Shown here: positions 24,520 through 36,542 of the stretch, piece by piece | Position numbering within the stretch: position 1 is the stretch's first letter | Layout of the letters: every line of letters starts with the position of its first letter | DNA from: Polytrichum commune | Lineage: Eukaryota > Streptophyta > Polytrichopsida > Polytrichales > Polytrichaceae | Assembly (NCBI GenBank): GCA_950295325.1 | Contig: OX485803.1 | Coordinates: 5,580,001 to 5,644,000 of the forward strand | Direction: 5' to 3' | DNA: 64,000 bases | Made by a program: the position numbers and the translations under genes | Notes under the pieces: generated by a model | What the model was told of the DNA's origin: nothing | The model's database searches: none | The model's input: the letters and a program-made list of their open reading frames with translations, nothing else

Positions 24520-27500
24520 CACGTTGACGACGCTCTCCCCTATCAATGTTGTGCGCCTCTCAAGTTTCTATATGGGGTCTATATGCCACGATGGCAGCCT
24601 CAACACTTCGCAAGTCGACGTGTAATTTTATTCTGTGCCACATCTATTATGTTCAGGTCCCAACCAATGGTTGTGTACCACGTGGCAGTTGCTGACATCG
24701 TCGCCATTGTGGTGAATGATACTGAACTATGGTATTTAGCGTCAGCAATTCTAATTGTCTTGCTCAATACTAATTGTAAACCACGGTATAGTGTCACCAG
24801 CACCAAATGTTAACCCAACATTATTGCTTCTTCCTTGTAAAACAATTTGGGGGGTTGTAGATTTGCAATGTTGCAATTATTGTCATTTGTCAAGTGATTC
24901 TTCATCCAAAATTTGATCATCCACGACAATATTTCATCACAAGTTGCTGACAAGAGAAGGTAGAGTTTCGGGCAATGGATGAACTCATCCATCATCCACA
25001 ACAATATTTGTTCATTTATTCATAAGAAGTGTCATCCAAAAAGTTACCATAGTGACATAAAATACCTTATGGCACTAATACCATATAGTGATGCTCACAT
25101 GAAGTAGGTGCCGGAGAGGTGAGAATCCATCTAAGGCACTTGTACCTTACTAATTGGATTGGCTCATGTGAATTTGAATATAGAAATGTTTCATACGATT
25201 TACAAAGTTCATAAGCACTCTTGATTTGATATTTAATATTCAATGAAGTAATGATAAGATGATTCATTGCAACGTGATGCTCAATAATTTCCTTAAGTTT
25301 GAATACACCTAAGGTTTTCTTCATCAAGTTCATCACGTTATCCAACACCCTAAAGTAGATGGGTCTTAAGCAACTTGTTTTCTTGATTGGGCCTCTAGAT
25401 TTGGTGAGGATCAAAGAGCAAACATCATAAAGACACACGTTTAAAAGAGACTGGACTAGTACGTTTTCAAATGTTGATAACTACTCTACACTTAATAGTG
25501 AACATAGTTGGGTAGACCTATGTATCCAGTTAAGAAATCGACAAACATACACTTCCGATAATCATAACTAAATGAGGGGAAGTCTAATTTTAAATCCGTT
25601 TTGTGCAAATGTTTCATCGTAGATTTTTTGATCCAACACAATCTTTTTTTGTGTAAATCTAATTAGTAGAAGTTGGGGAACACGAAAAATGAAGCAAACA
25701 ACACCCACATACCTTAGTTCAATCTTAAGCAAACATCATCGAACTACACTTAACTTGTTGATTACCATGTGATGTTTGTTTTAGTTGGTGTTGGTGGCCT
25801 ATTGTGCTTCGATCTAACGTTCCACATGCTCATTCAACACTTCCTCCCAACGAAATTGATCCTCTATGTTTGATCGCATTGTTCTACAAATATGCCACAA
25901 GAGGATGCCATGTCATGAAGGGGGGAAATTCTCATGGTGGATAAAGATTTGCAAAATATGCTTCACACGCAATACTACCGTAGCACCATAGCTGGTTCGT
26001 GCAAAATTAATTTCCAAATTGAAAATCTAAAAAAATTATGAGCCCAATCAAACGAATAAGTGAAAATTTATAGTAGAAAAAAAAGTAATGAAAAAATTGG
26101 ACTCTTCTAAGTTCCAACCACATCAATGTGCCATAAGAGGTTGCATGTTAATTAACGCACTAATGGCTCGGCGCCTTGCTCACGAGCTCCACACTAATAG
26201 GGATAAAAGCACAATCAACATGTTGTTGTTTTGGTGCCATTTCTAACACTCTTCTCACACGTGTCAAAGTGCAAATACATACAAAAGACTTAACACATAC
26301 ATTATGCAAAGACAAACAAGAGCCACACTAAGTAAGGTTAAGGTGGATACTTAGGTTTAAGGCCAAGAAGCTATCACGAATGAATGGAACAAACAACAAC
26401 TTACTTGTAGTATTGCTACACCTTACCAATAAAACAAATTAAAAATTCTAAAATCATAGGATTGAAGAATTTTTTTAAATTAGTTGACGAATCTTTTTTA
26501 AATTTTTTTAAAATGTTTCGAGGTGCACAAACAAACTATGGTGCTACAATAGGTCATCATATTTTGGAGTCGCATCCACGTCTTCATATAATGTGATGTT
26601 CTGCAACATGGGTCATTATCGGTACATGTTAACTGGAACTAAGATATTGGTAGTCTAGAATGAATTTAAAGTAAAAACACATAGTTCCTTATATTTGCTG
26701 ATAATGAACATGTTGTTACTTTGGTTAAACTTTAAACAACCATGCATGGTGAGGAGGTATATAAAGGACTCTTGCACAAGAGTAAGAAGGTCTTTTATCT
26801 TATCTCGTGGTTGGGTGGTTCATGCCAAAGAAATTTCAAACAAAGGATTAAGGTTTGATACATGTTCTTTGATGTCGCATCAATCGTCTGACACAAGAAA
26901 AGTTGGTCAATCACACCATGAATATTATCAAGCAAGTTTAGGGCAATGGCATCAAGTTCGTAAAGCTCCCCTTGCATGTGGTGAGTTCTCACGGATGTTT
27001 TTGTACGGTGTAGTAGGAAGGGCTTGCTTGCAAACAAAAATTGCTTGATGGTTTTTGCGCAACCCAAGTATTCTTAGCCACCTTGTCTCATGATTATAAG
27101 AGCTTGTATGAATACAATATTCGTTAAGTGGCATATAAGTCTCTAGCAATCATGTTGACTATTCAATCTAGAATGGCTAAGATGTTTTGAGGACATAATT
27201 GTTCAATCCATTTGAAACACATATATATTTTTAGGTCGACATCTAACTCACATACCATTCAAAGATAGATGTTAATATTATTGTTGTGTTCGATTTAGAC
27301 ACATCTACGCTATGAGAGGCGAAGCATCATTGGTTTGCACCAACATGAATAAGAAAAACATGCTTGCTCTATAAGTATTTTGACCTATCCCATTTACCGC
27401 ATTCATTTACTATGTACAATGTACAATGCTCACAACACATAAGGAAGTTTAAAATAAGGGCCACTACACACTAGAGCTTGGGGGCCCTTGATACATGATT

Positions 27501-28185
27501 TACACTTTAGGTGAACAAACATACATACGGAATGGTCAAATATCCCTTTCACATTCTCAAGCCTTGCTAAGAAAAGAAAGGAAAAGAAAGAAAGAATAGT
27601 TTCTAGCATTTTTCCTAGGCCTATAGTTATAGCATTTCTTTATTGAGCAACACATATAGAATCTTAATCTCAAAGGATTTTAAAGAATCGTCTAAATTCA
27701 TTCAATTTTGAGATTATTAGTGGGTCGTTATTATTGTTTCAAACTCACACTTCTAGAACTCTACTTTTATGGGACATTTATATTATACTATGTTGTACGT
27801 TAATGAGTGAAATTTAAACTTTATATACGTCCTCATGGCATGTGATATCAAATTGAGTTTCAACGTTAATGAAATCAACCACACAACCAAGATGCATAGC
27901 GCCAAAATTTTACTTGGGCCTAATTCTCACCCCAATGAAGACAACTTTTGCTTCTTTCCGAAACATCAAAGTTGGGCACAACACCACTTTTGTAGTGTAA
28001 CCCATGTTGTGAATTTACATGATTTTTGTTGTGTAAATAAATATGTATTGTCTCATATTTATTTAAGACAACTGAGATAGTTTGTATTTACACTTTTTCA
28101 GGACAAGGCCAAGGAAATATGAAAATTCATATGCACATGTGCAACATGGCGAAACAATGTGAGCCTAAACGACATCATTCAAGCC
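24520..28185. other. AT-rich repeat-bearing DNA without a recognised gene
   Basis: The only structure noted is a copy of a dispersed repeat at 25385-25730. Open frames around 26695-27067 overlap on both strands and have no family motif. Confidence 0.45.
25385..25730 (+). repeat. dispersed repeat family R-A
   Basis: Shares an ordered set of blocks ('ggtgaggatcaaagag', 'aagagactggact', 'ttgataactactctaca', 'agttgggtagacctatgta', 'ataaccataact', 'gtagatt..ttgatccaacac', 'agaagttggggaaca') with 61040-61340 in the same orientation and with 40625-40900, 42885-43165 and 60030-60200 in reverse orientation. No coding capacity. The type of element is not established. Confidence 0.65.
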
Positions 28186-28188
28186 TAA

Positions 28189-28687
28189 GGGCCACTTCAC
28201 ACACGAGCCAAGAGCCATGACCATGAAATCATGAGAGCCCAAAAGAAAGTGTCCAAAGGCCGTCCCAACACACCTCCAACATCATGTAGTGTGGTCACGA
28301 ATCCTCACGTGTAGTGTGAAGCCATATGTGACCAAGCCCTCAACCAAATGCTATTTCAATGAATGTCTATTCATGCGGGTCCTCACACATGATAAAGTAG
28401 AATAAAACAACAGTTGTGAGCGTTTGGAGTACCATAGTCTCCCAATTTTGTGTTAGGCCTACCTCCAAGAGGTGGTTTTTGACAATAGTCCAAGTGACCA
28501 TGAAACATGATCCATTTGATGCCATGTAGGAACCCATGTAGGCGTTACATCCATCTTGCATTCACATACTCCATTGGTCTCTCAAGCGCAGTGTGAAGCG
28601 AACTTGGACCGGCTCCGCCTTTTCCACCAATGAGAGTGCTTGGAGTGTAATGGTCACGGGCTCTCAATCTCATGTGCGAAGTGGCCC
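28189..28687. mobile_element. PIF/Harbinger-type MITE with TAA target duplication
   Basis: Inverted termini GGGCCACTTC..CAC / GTG.GAAGTGGCCC are bounded by TAA on both sides (28186-28188 and 28688-28690). Subterminal 'gagcc..gaccat' blocks also match in inverse orientation. Non-coding, 499 bp. A 3 bp TAA duplication and G-rich terminus fit the Tourist/Harbinger group. A diverged relative lies at about 39308-39801. Confidence 0.65.
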
Positions 28688-29137
28688 TAAGATTATGGAT
28701 TAAAAAGTAGCATGCGTAGAAAATACCATGGCCCACTATATTATGCGTGTGTGGGGATTGAAAATTAGGGTGCCTTGTAAGAGGCAATATACTCTAAGTA
28801 TCTATCACACTTCCTAATTGTAACCATAACACTATTTGTCAATACCTAGCAATGACCCTAGTTTGTCAATAGTTATTCGAAAATACAAAAATATGAAACC
28901 ATGTGAAATCTTGAAGTCATGACTATGAATTTTGGGAAAAGTAACCCTTGACATGGTAGCAACAAAGTATTTGCATAAATATGTTATCTCCACCATTTCA
29001 ACATGATACACTCGTAATTTTTTGTATGTTTCCTAAATCAACGACGAAGTTATTGAGTACACGTGATTGAGTATTATCGAATAAACCTTGAGGAGTGCTT
29101 TCAGTGAAGTAAATAAATATTTTGTCACTCTAGTAAT

Positions 29138-29762
29138 GAACTACACCATTTATGGTATTTAATGTCACGTACTATTTGGAATTATGCAAGGCTATGACTT
29201 TTCGTTATTTATTCCATTTGTAACCAACAGAGTTTATATAGGGTATATGGACAATATACAACATAAATGACTTTACTTGGTAAAAAGTTACATTCTTAGA
29301 GCAAGCCCAGTGACTTCCTGCACCTGCATTTGCATATGGGAATGGAAAGTGGGCTCCATCTGGGATGAAGAAGCAAATGCAAGTAAGTTGCCCAGTCATG
29401 CCTGCATACAAGCAAAAGTTGCTCCAATGCAAGGGAAGGGCATGCACTACGAAGTCGACAGCTGGTTTGTCTTATCTGACAAGTACCGCGTCTTATTCAA
29501 ATAGCAGACTCCCTGCAGAAGGCGACGTTATGCAAGGAGGACGTCAGTTCTTGCTTTAGTTTTCATCTGTCCTTGCAGTTAACAAGGACCACTGGGCCAC
29601 ATTCCTGAATCTGGATCTACATCTACATCGCGGATGAAAAAGTGCATATGCAGATGCAGATGTGGATCCAGGACCACTGGGCTTGCCCTTAGCAAAAAAA
29701 TTATAGCAATGTGTAACTCTAAATAGGAAGGGACACTAAATACTATAAACTGTGTAGCCCCA
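29138..29762. mobile_element. MITE of family M-B, interrupted by a second MITE
   Basis: The left arm (GAACTACACCATTTATGG, then TATTTAATGTCAC..ACTATTTGGAATTA) is inverted at the right end (to 29762). Relatives lie at 47735-47958, 42324-42797 and 58752-59299. The element is split by the insertion at 29299-29689. In the uninterrupted 47.7 kb relative 'cacttggtaaaaa' runs on toward the right arm, as it would here if the insert were removed. Confidence 0.6.
29299..29689. mobile_element. Harbinger-like MITE nested in another MITE
   Basis: Termini GAGCAAGCCCAGTG and CACTGGGCTTGCCC are inverted (one mismatch), extended by inverted 'ctgcat..gcatatg' blocks. Both sides carry TTA (29296-29298 and 29690-29692), the usual 3 bp target of the PIF/Harbinger superfamily. 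391 bp, non-coding. Confidence 0.7.
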
Positions 29763-29765
29763 CTC

Positions 29766-32460
29766 CTATGGTACACAGTTTTATTTTATTTTCATTTCTC
29801 TCAACGGGACCATGTTTCTATGTATTTTGTAAATTTCCAGCCTTCGTGGATTTAAACCCATGCTATCATGATCTCACGTAGTTTTGGACATGAATCTTAG
29901 TGACCTCCTTAGGGGCGGATTTCAAGATTGAAATCCTCACATGCATTTCAAATTGGACATCACCAAAATAATTGCACTTCACCTGAACTTTTACAAAAAT
30001 AAAGAAATAATTAATTAAAAGAAAAACTTATAATTTTGAAGTCTACATGCTTCAAAGCTTTGAAAAAACACAACTTATTCAAACTTTACATAATTTGGTC
30101 ACTTAAATATGAGAGATTGTGTGCTTCTACTAAGAGTTCACTTCTAGGTGTACATGACCGAGGATATCAAAAGCTATACTCACATGTGCTCATATTTGTT
30201 ATTGAAATCAATAGGAGATAAGATTGCACAAGCATAACACCTATACAAAGGCATATGAACAGTTGTTCGGAGTGAGATGGTCTCATGCTCTCCTTGCTTT
30301 GCCTTTTATTGCTTTTATTCTCCTCATTGGTTCACACAAACAATATGGGTTAAATTGTATCCCTCTTCGGACTAGCATGGTAGCCTTATTCTAAGCTTAT
30401 TCTTTCTCATGTTTCTTCCTGTATATTTTTATTGACTATGAGCAATCTAACGCTCTACCTCCTACATTTGTGACCCATCAAATTAGTCCAATTCGGAAAC
30501 CACTTGGTACAAAAACTTGGCAATCCCACTCCAACTAGAGAAAAAACTTGAGGAGACGCATAGTGACAATTTGTTTGAATATTGAAACATGATTGTGATT
30601 CAATTTAAGATTGCAATCAATAAATTGACTTGAGTGTCAAATTTCCTCACAAATATTTTTTTGATGGGGATTTAGCTTTAAAGAGCCCAAGTTAGTTTAA
30701 CGGGGCACGCTTCATATATAGAATTCACAACCTATATAAAATGTAGATTGTTAACATGGTTGGACAAGGACACTTGTACGCAATGATCTTGTCCTCTCAT
30801 TGTGAAATTGTGAAGGGTATTTTTTTTTGGGGGGGGGGTCTTCACTATGACAGCCTTATCGAATTTCTTGCATGTATTATATGTTTGTAAGGAGAATGAA
30901 AACTCCCAAAAGAAGAAGAAAAAAACCCCATCATAACATTACTCAACACCTACTGTTTGTTCAGTGGGCCCTCAGAATATAACAATCGGATGCTTGGAAA
31001 GCAAAGTCTCTTGCTCAACTTTTCAAGCATCCAACTGTTGAATTCCGAGAGCCCACTCAACAAGCAACGAGTGTTGAGTAATGTTATGATTCGAAAGACA
31101 ATTCCACATTTGATAGGCGTTGAAGACTTCAAAATACAACACAACCCCATGAAGCAAGAAATGTGGGTTCGACTCCACATGGCTTCGCATACAACACCCC
31201 TAAAACAAGATTGTTACAATAATTTTTCTTCATTCTTTTAACAACCAAGGATTAAAAGTCAACCAACTTTCTACATGATTACAAAGAGAGGTTAACAATT
31301 TCGGTCTCTATGTTCTACGTCATCAAAGAAAAACGGCATTGAAATGGATGGGTTTTGTTCGTTATCATTTGAATGGAATCAGATGTAGAATTTATTGTAC
31401 CATTTAAAGGCTAATCCTCAAACTCAACTCACATGACAACACATTATTGAACCCATTCTGAGATCTACATGGACCCGAACATTTGTGGGAGATTTTGTTA
31501 GCATTATGCTCTTGAGATGCACTTCTCCATATACATTCAACTTTGAAAGTCCTTACCACATTGTTAAAGGCACTCATGCTTATGATATTAAGCCAACCCT
31601 TTTGCTACTAGTTGTAGGTTGCGGTGCCTCACTTGGTACATGCACTAGCTAGGGTTCCACCGTTATCATTATTATTATTACCCTATTACTTTTACCACCT
31701 AATCTATTTATAGTAACATAATAATGCCGATTAATATTTTGGATTCAAAAATCCAAGAGTTAAAGCAAATCTATTTTTATATTAATATTCCAAAATAAAA
31801 TTTCCAAAAATTAGGTTTTCTAAAAAATAGTTTAACTAACGCCGAAGTGGTATAGGTATTACGGTACTCAATGTTGCAATTGTAGCACAATGCCACAACT
31901 TTATCTAGCTTCTTGAAAGCAATTACCAAGGTAGGGCCCTCCATGGTGTCAAACACCATCAAGGGAAGAGGGGGGGTGGTAATTGGGGTTGGGGGTTAGC
32001 AGTTCCAGGCAGAAGGCTTTTTTCGGTTCAAAAAAGATATCAATTTGTGGATTACCGCCTATAAGGAGTCGTTATACAATAGGAAACTGGATAATCTGCA
32101 CCACATAAAACCTCGGTTAAAGAGTTGCGGGTGGGATCCTTCTAACATCTAACCTTTGCATGCTACTTGCCATCAGCAAGTCACGCGAGGTAATACTAGA
32201 TTTGCGGAATACCGAGTCAACGTCGAGGCAGATCTAAATATGGTACAAAAAACCCAAAGATTCTACATGAATTTATTTGTCAAATCATTGAATTTCAGCT
32301 TTGTGTTTGGTTCATCCTCTGATTGGTTTCACCAAGCAAGACTTTCAGAGGACATATAGTTTGGAATCTTGTAACTTATTAAACCTTACTTGAACACAAC
32401 AAGGAAGACCCAATGAATGTACAAGGTGGGAGGGAAGGAGAGAAAAGGAGGAGGAGATAA
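29766..32460. other. AT-rich DNA without a recognised gene
   Basis: Contains the fold-back element at 30931-31089 and a G-run near 30830-30838. No coding family is recognised. Confidence 0.45.
30931..31089. mobile_element. fold-back (hairpin) MITE
   Basis: Nearly the whole 159 bp is an inverted repeat: TCATAACATTACTCAACAC at the left is exactly complementary to the right end, and the arms match over ~70 bp with a short loop. A second, more diverged copy is at 45919-46067, with the same terminal 'tcataacattac' and 'gtaatgttacga'. The mirrored open frames on the two strands are a by-product of the palindrome. Confidence 0.7.
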
Positions 32461-33011
32461 GTATGGTCTAACCTCATTGTTAATACCAGTGTTGGTCTGT
32501 TATAAGGGGTCTCGGCGGGTATGTCCCGAGGGTATCAATAGGGTATTCAAAACCCGACATGTCTTGTAACCCTAAACCCGAAACCCGGTTCTTATTCATA
32601 CCGTGCCGTGTATGTGCACACGGGTTACTGCGGCAGCTACCAGAGCGGAAAGTTTTCTCCTCGACATTCACATTATTGAAACTGGTTGTTGGCGGCATTT
32701 GTTGAGAGCAAGTACAGTAGGTTATGAGTGATGAGAAATTGTTGGTGGATTGTTAATACAAAGAGAGTGTTCTTCAATGTTGAGCGGAGTGCTTGTAAAT
32801 GCAAGACGCGGAGTGGGTGTAACTTGTAATGCCGAAAGCGGGAGCAGATCTGTACTGCAAAGAGTATGCCTCCTTCTTCTTGTTAAATTCTAGGTTTTGT
32901 GTTTTGTGAAGCATTTCACTTTGTGGCTTGGAAATCTGAGGTTGGGGTTGGAAATCCGAGGTTGTGGCTTGGAGTCTGAGGTTGGGGTTCATTTTCTCGT
33001 ATTCACTTACC

Positions 33012-36000
33012 ATGTCGTCGAGTGTTCAACCAAGTTGCGATGACGATGCAGGAAATGTTACCGAGAGCATCGACTTGGAGAGACAAGATTCAGCACGCAT
33101 TAACGAAGGGCGTGACGATGCACAGCGGCCAATTAGCGAAGGGCAGGGTTCTGAAGACAAAGCTGCTTGGCGAGCTTGTTATGCGGGATTGAAGGCAAAT
33201 CAATCCTTCTGGACACCCTACCATCGCAGCTCAGCCGCGTGGACTTTCTTCTGATTGAAGGGAGAGGATATGAGCATTAACGTGAGAGAGACACAAAAAC
33301 TGAGGTGTTGGGTTTGTCACCCAACTGAAGCAGAATCGAGTAACTCAAGTGGTAGGGGCACTCGCTCAAGGAAGGGGATTCTCCAGTATAACCCTGCTCA
33401 TGGGATCACGAGCATGAAGACCCACGTCGAGAATGAGCATGCGGAGGAGTTCGCTCGATATGTGCGAGAATCGAAGGCTGACGAAGGAGAGACTACTCGG
33501 CAGAAAACCAAAAAGCGCAAAGGAGCACCACCGTCATCCATCATAGCATACTTCGGTAACACTAAACCCTATGCAAAGAATGATGTGCAACAACAACGAT
33601 TTATTGAAGACCTTGTCTTGTTTATTGCCAAGGGTTATGAATCATTGTCGATAGTTGAATCGGCTTGGTTGCGGCGACTTATGATGCGCCGTGACCCAAA
33701 GGTGGTCTGTCCAAGTCGCAAGCAACTTGTCCGCGAGCATATACCTGCGATGTTAGAGAAGACGATGGACCGCTATGTATTACCTCTAATTAGTAGTTGC
33801 CAGACTGCTAGCATCACATTCGACTTGTGGATGTCTCGAACCGGTTGGGATACATTCGCGTTGGTTGTGAACTTTATTGACGACTGTTGGGTGCCTCGCC
33901 ATGTGACCGTGGGACTCTTCGAAGCACAAGATACAAGTGGATCTACTTTGGCCGAAATTGTGAAGCCTTTACTGGATGAATTTAAACTGACAGACAAGAT
34001 TGTAGCTTGTGTAAAAGACGAGGGTGCCAATTTGGCAACGCTTGAGCGTGCTCTACAGCTTACAGTTTCTTGTGACATTCTAGGGTTAGCTAAACCTTTT
34101 TCATCTGCCTGCTTTGGTCACATTATGTCCAAGGTCTGCCAGTATGCTACCAATGACGAGCAAATGTGCAAGGGTATGAAGGAAGTGTCGTTGAAGAATG
34201 CCTAGAAATCATTGCAGGCTTGCATCACTTGGACGAAGAAGTCGGGTAAGGGCCGTCAGGAGTGGGATAAAGCTTGCATCGATGCTGGGTTGCCTACCAG
34301 GAAGTTGAAAACACCTGTGAAGACTAGATTTGCCTCTAAAGTTGTGTTGTTCCAGGAGACCTAAGAGTATGCGGACGCCATTAGCATTTGCTACAAAAGG
34401 CAGTCTTTGAAGTTGCAAGCTCGCGTACCGAGCGGGATGACGTGGGCTACAGCAAGAACCGTCACTCAAACCCTCAACCCAGTTGTGCAACAATGTGTGC
34501 TTAATCAAACTCGTGGATATTGGTTGCTTTCAGATGCACTAGCTGCTGCCTTCTGCATGTCTATCGAGTTGCAGGGAGTGCATGAACAGAGGTCACGCGT
34601 AGTTCCCCCTCTTCAAGTGGGTAAGAAAATCATTTTCGCACCACTTGTTTGTCAAGAAGTAAGGGCCATGATGATAAGTTAGCTCCACTTCTGAATGTTT
34701 TGAAGTCAATCAGCCCTCCTCACTGCACAGTGCACATCCACTGATTTTGCAGAAACAACATGAAGAACATTCTAAATAACAACAAGGTGATTTTAGTATC
34801 ATATATACTATGTCTCTGAGACCTTATTACTTTGATGCACATTCTAAGATCTGGGTCACTCTTCCTAACTACCTAATCAAAATTGTCGGACAAAGCCAAA
34901 ATAATTTGAAGCCAGGCCTATCCTTGACAGAGAAGGAATTGAAAAGAAAGGCTGAACTTAATGGCTTTCAGAACAGGATGCAATGGGTTCTACTTGGAAA
35001 TCGTGTCAGATAAATGGCATATGATGGTTTCTCACCAGGATTCCAATCAGCAGATTAATAACCACCAAATGGTATCTATACACAACTTGTCTCTTGTTGT
35101 AATTAAGGTCTGTGTTATCTACAGTGATGTAATTTGAGATTTCATCATCCACCAGTCTACCGTAATTAGAAAACACATCTCAAGTAGGTTATGTCAATTT
35201 AGATGGAAGACAATGGATCACTGACCACACTTTTAAAGTTCCAAGGTTATACTAGGTACTCTTTCAAATACAGTTAATTCTTTGTCTAGATAAAAAGACG
35301 TTGACAAGGGATTCATTATTTCCAGCAGTACTAATGTAGTGATGAGGAAATTAGGAGTAATTTGACATTACTAATGTTCCTCTGCTGAATATTAGTGATG
35401 TCTAATTGGGAGCTGCTAATTTAGTTAATTGAAAAAATATCCAGCTCCTAATTTGACATCCTAATTAGGAGTAATTTGACATTACTAATGTTCCTCTGCT
35501 GAATCACACAAACATTGTGTGGATTCCCCTTGATCCAAAACAACACAAAGTAGTTTACTGGACACAAAACTGTGTTGTAGAATCTAACTCACCTTCCAGA
35601 AAGCCTATGTGAAGAACTATTTACAGGTTCTTTTGACATACTGAGCCGTCTGGTTCTACGATCCTGATCTTTATCCACTCTCATTGCAGCCACCTCCTTT
35701 TCCATAACTATTACTTCTCTGCGCATTTTCTTTGCCTCAACCTCCATAGCTTTACTGAGGGTGTCCATTTTCTTCAGGTGGGTGACTTCGAGTCTGAGAT
35801 TGAAATTCTGAAGGCGAGGATGGCGAAGACAACTGTGGATGTCATGAAGCCGTTTCTCCGATTTTCTCTACAATTTGTGGCAGACCAAGCTCACAATATG
35901 TTGTCCTTGATGTTGGACTCTCGATTTAAGGGGCTGGAGTACGTGATTGACTACGTGGGAGTTGCCAAAGCGAAGCAAGTGGTGGAGGAGTATGACAAGA

Positions 36001-36542
36001 AAATTTTGATTCCTTACCTTGTGAAGGTGCACAAGTTCCTGAACCCTGGTGGGTCCCCAACCACAACTCTTGATCATGCTCCGTCAAATATTCTATTTGG
36101 TGCTCCAGCGTCTGCTGAAGAAGCTTGCGAGGGCATTCTCATTGCGGAGCTGTCACTTTTCCGGCGTCTCACTATAGTGCATCCAGAAGCGGAGGAGCCT
36201 CTGACGTGGTGGAAGCTCAATGCATCGCGTTTCCCTTCAGTTTCTTTTCTTGCACGTCAGATTTTGGCTATTCCAGGGTCACAGATTGAAACGGAGTGAA
36301 TTTTTAGCATTGCAGGTGTGCTTACAAGTCTGCGTCGTTGCCGCCTTGGTTTAAATAATTTGGATAGCTTGATCATGATCAACAAGAATTGGCCTGATGA
36401 TTCAAGACATGAATGTGAGGTCACTAAGGTGGTCAAAGATGTCAAGGATTGTTTTGCCAAGGAGATGGAAATAGTTGACGAAGCTGAAGATGAGATTGAG
36501 GAAGCTGGTTACTTTGAAAAGCAGGCTGAAGATGAGGAGTAG
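33012..36542 (+). pseudogene. hAT transposase with BED zinc finger, disrupted by at least four stops and an insertion
   Basis: The reading starts at ATG 33012. An N-terminal BED-type finger (AAWTFF..., CWVCHP, then GITSMKTHVENEH) is interrupted by TGA at 33252-33254. The frame runs to TAG at 34203-34205 through the hAT core: ITFDLWMSRTGWDTFALVV, VACVKDEGANL (second catalytic Asp), CFGHIMSKV. It continues in the same frame (TWTKKSGKGRQEWDKA, KLKTPVKTRFASK, TAA near 34362, then LNPVVQQCVLNQTRGYWLLS) to about 34580. After ~1.2 kb of other sequence it resumes at ~35780 (LMLDSRFKGLEYVI ... WWKLNASRFPSVSFLARQIL, SQIETE, TGA at 36297-36299 where the family has Arg, IFSIAG). It ends at 36542. Not functional as it stands; terminal repeats remain usable in principle. 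Confidence 0.9.
34690..35770. other. foreign sequence inside the hAT transposase, including a coiled-coil exon
   Basis: This stretch has no hAT homology. On the minus strand 35769-35594 encodes MDTLSKAMEVEAKKMRREV and MEKEVAAMRVDKDQDRR before a Ser-rich tail and a GTGAGT donor, like an exon of a charged coiled-coil protein (plant kinesin tails have similar segments, but this is a weak match). On the plus strand 34810-35013 has an unrecognised 67-codon ORF. A 41 bp direct repeat is at 35350-35390 and 35464-35504. It may be a gene fragment captured by the element, or a separate insertion. Confidence 0.45.

Noticed and set aside
24590-27070. Several 60-120 codon open frames
   Set aside because: Overlapping on both strands, AT-rich, no conserved motif or splice pattern.
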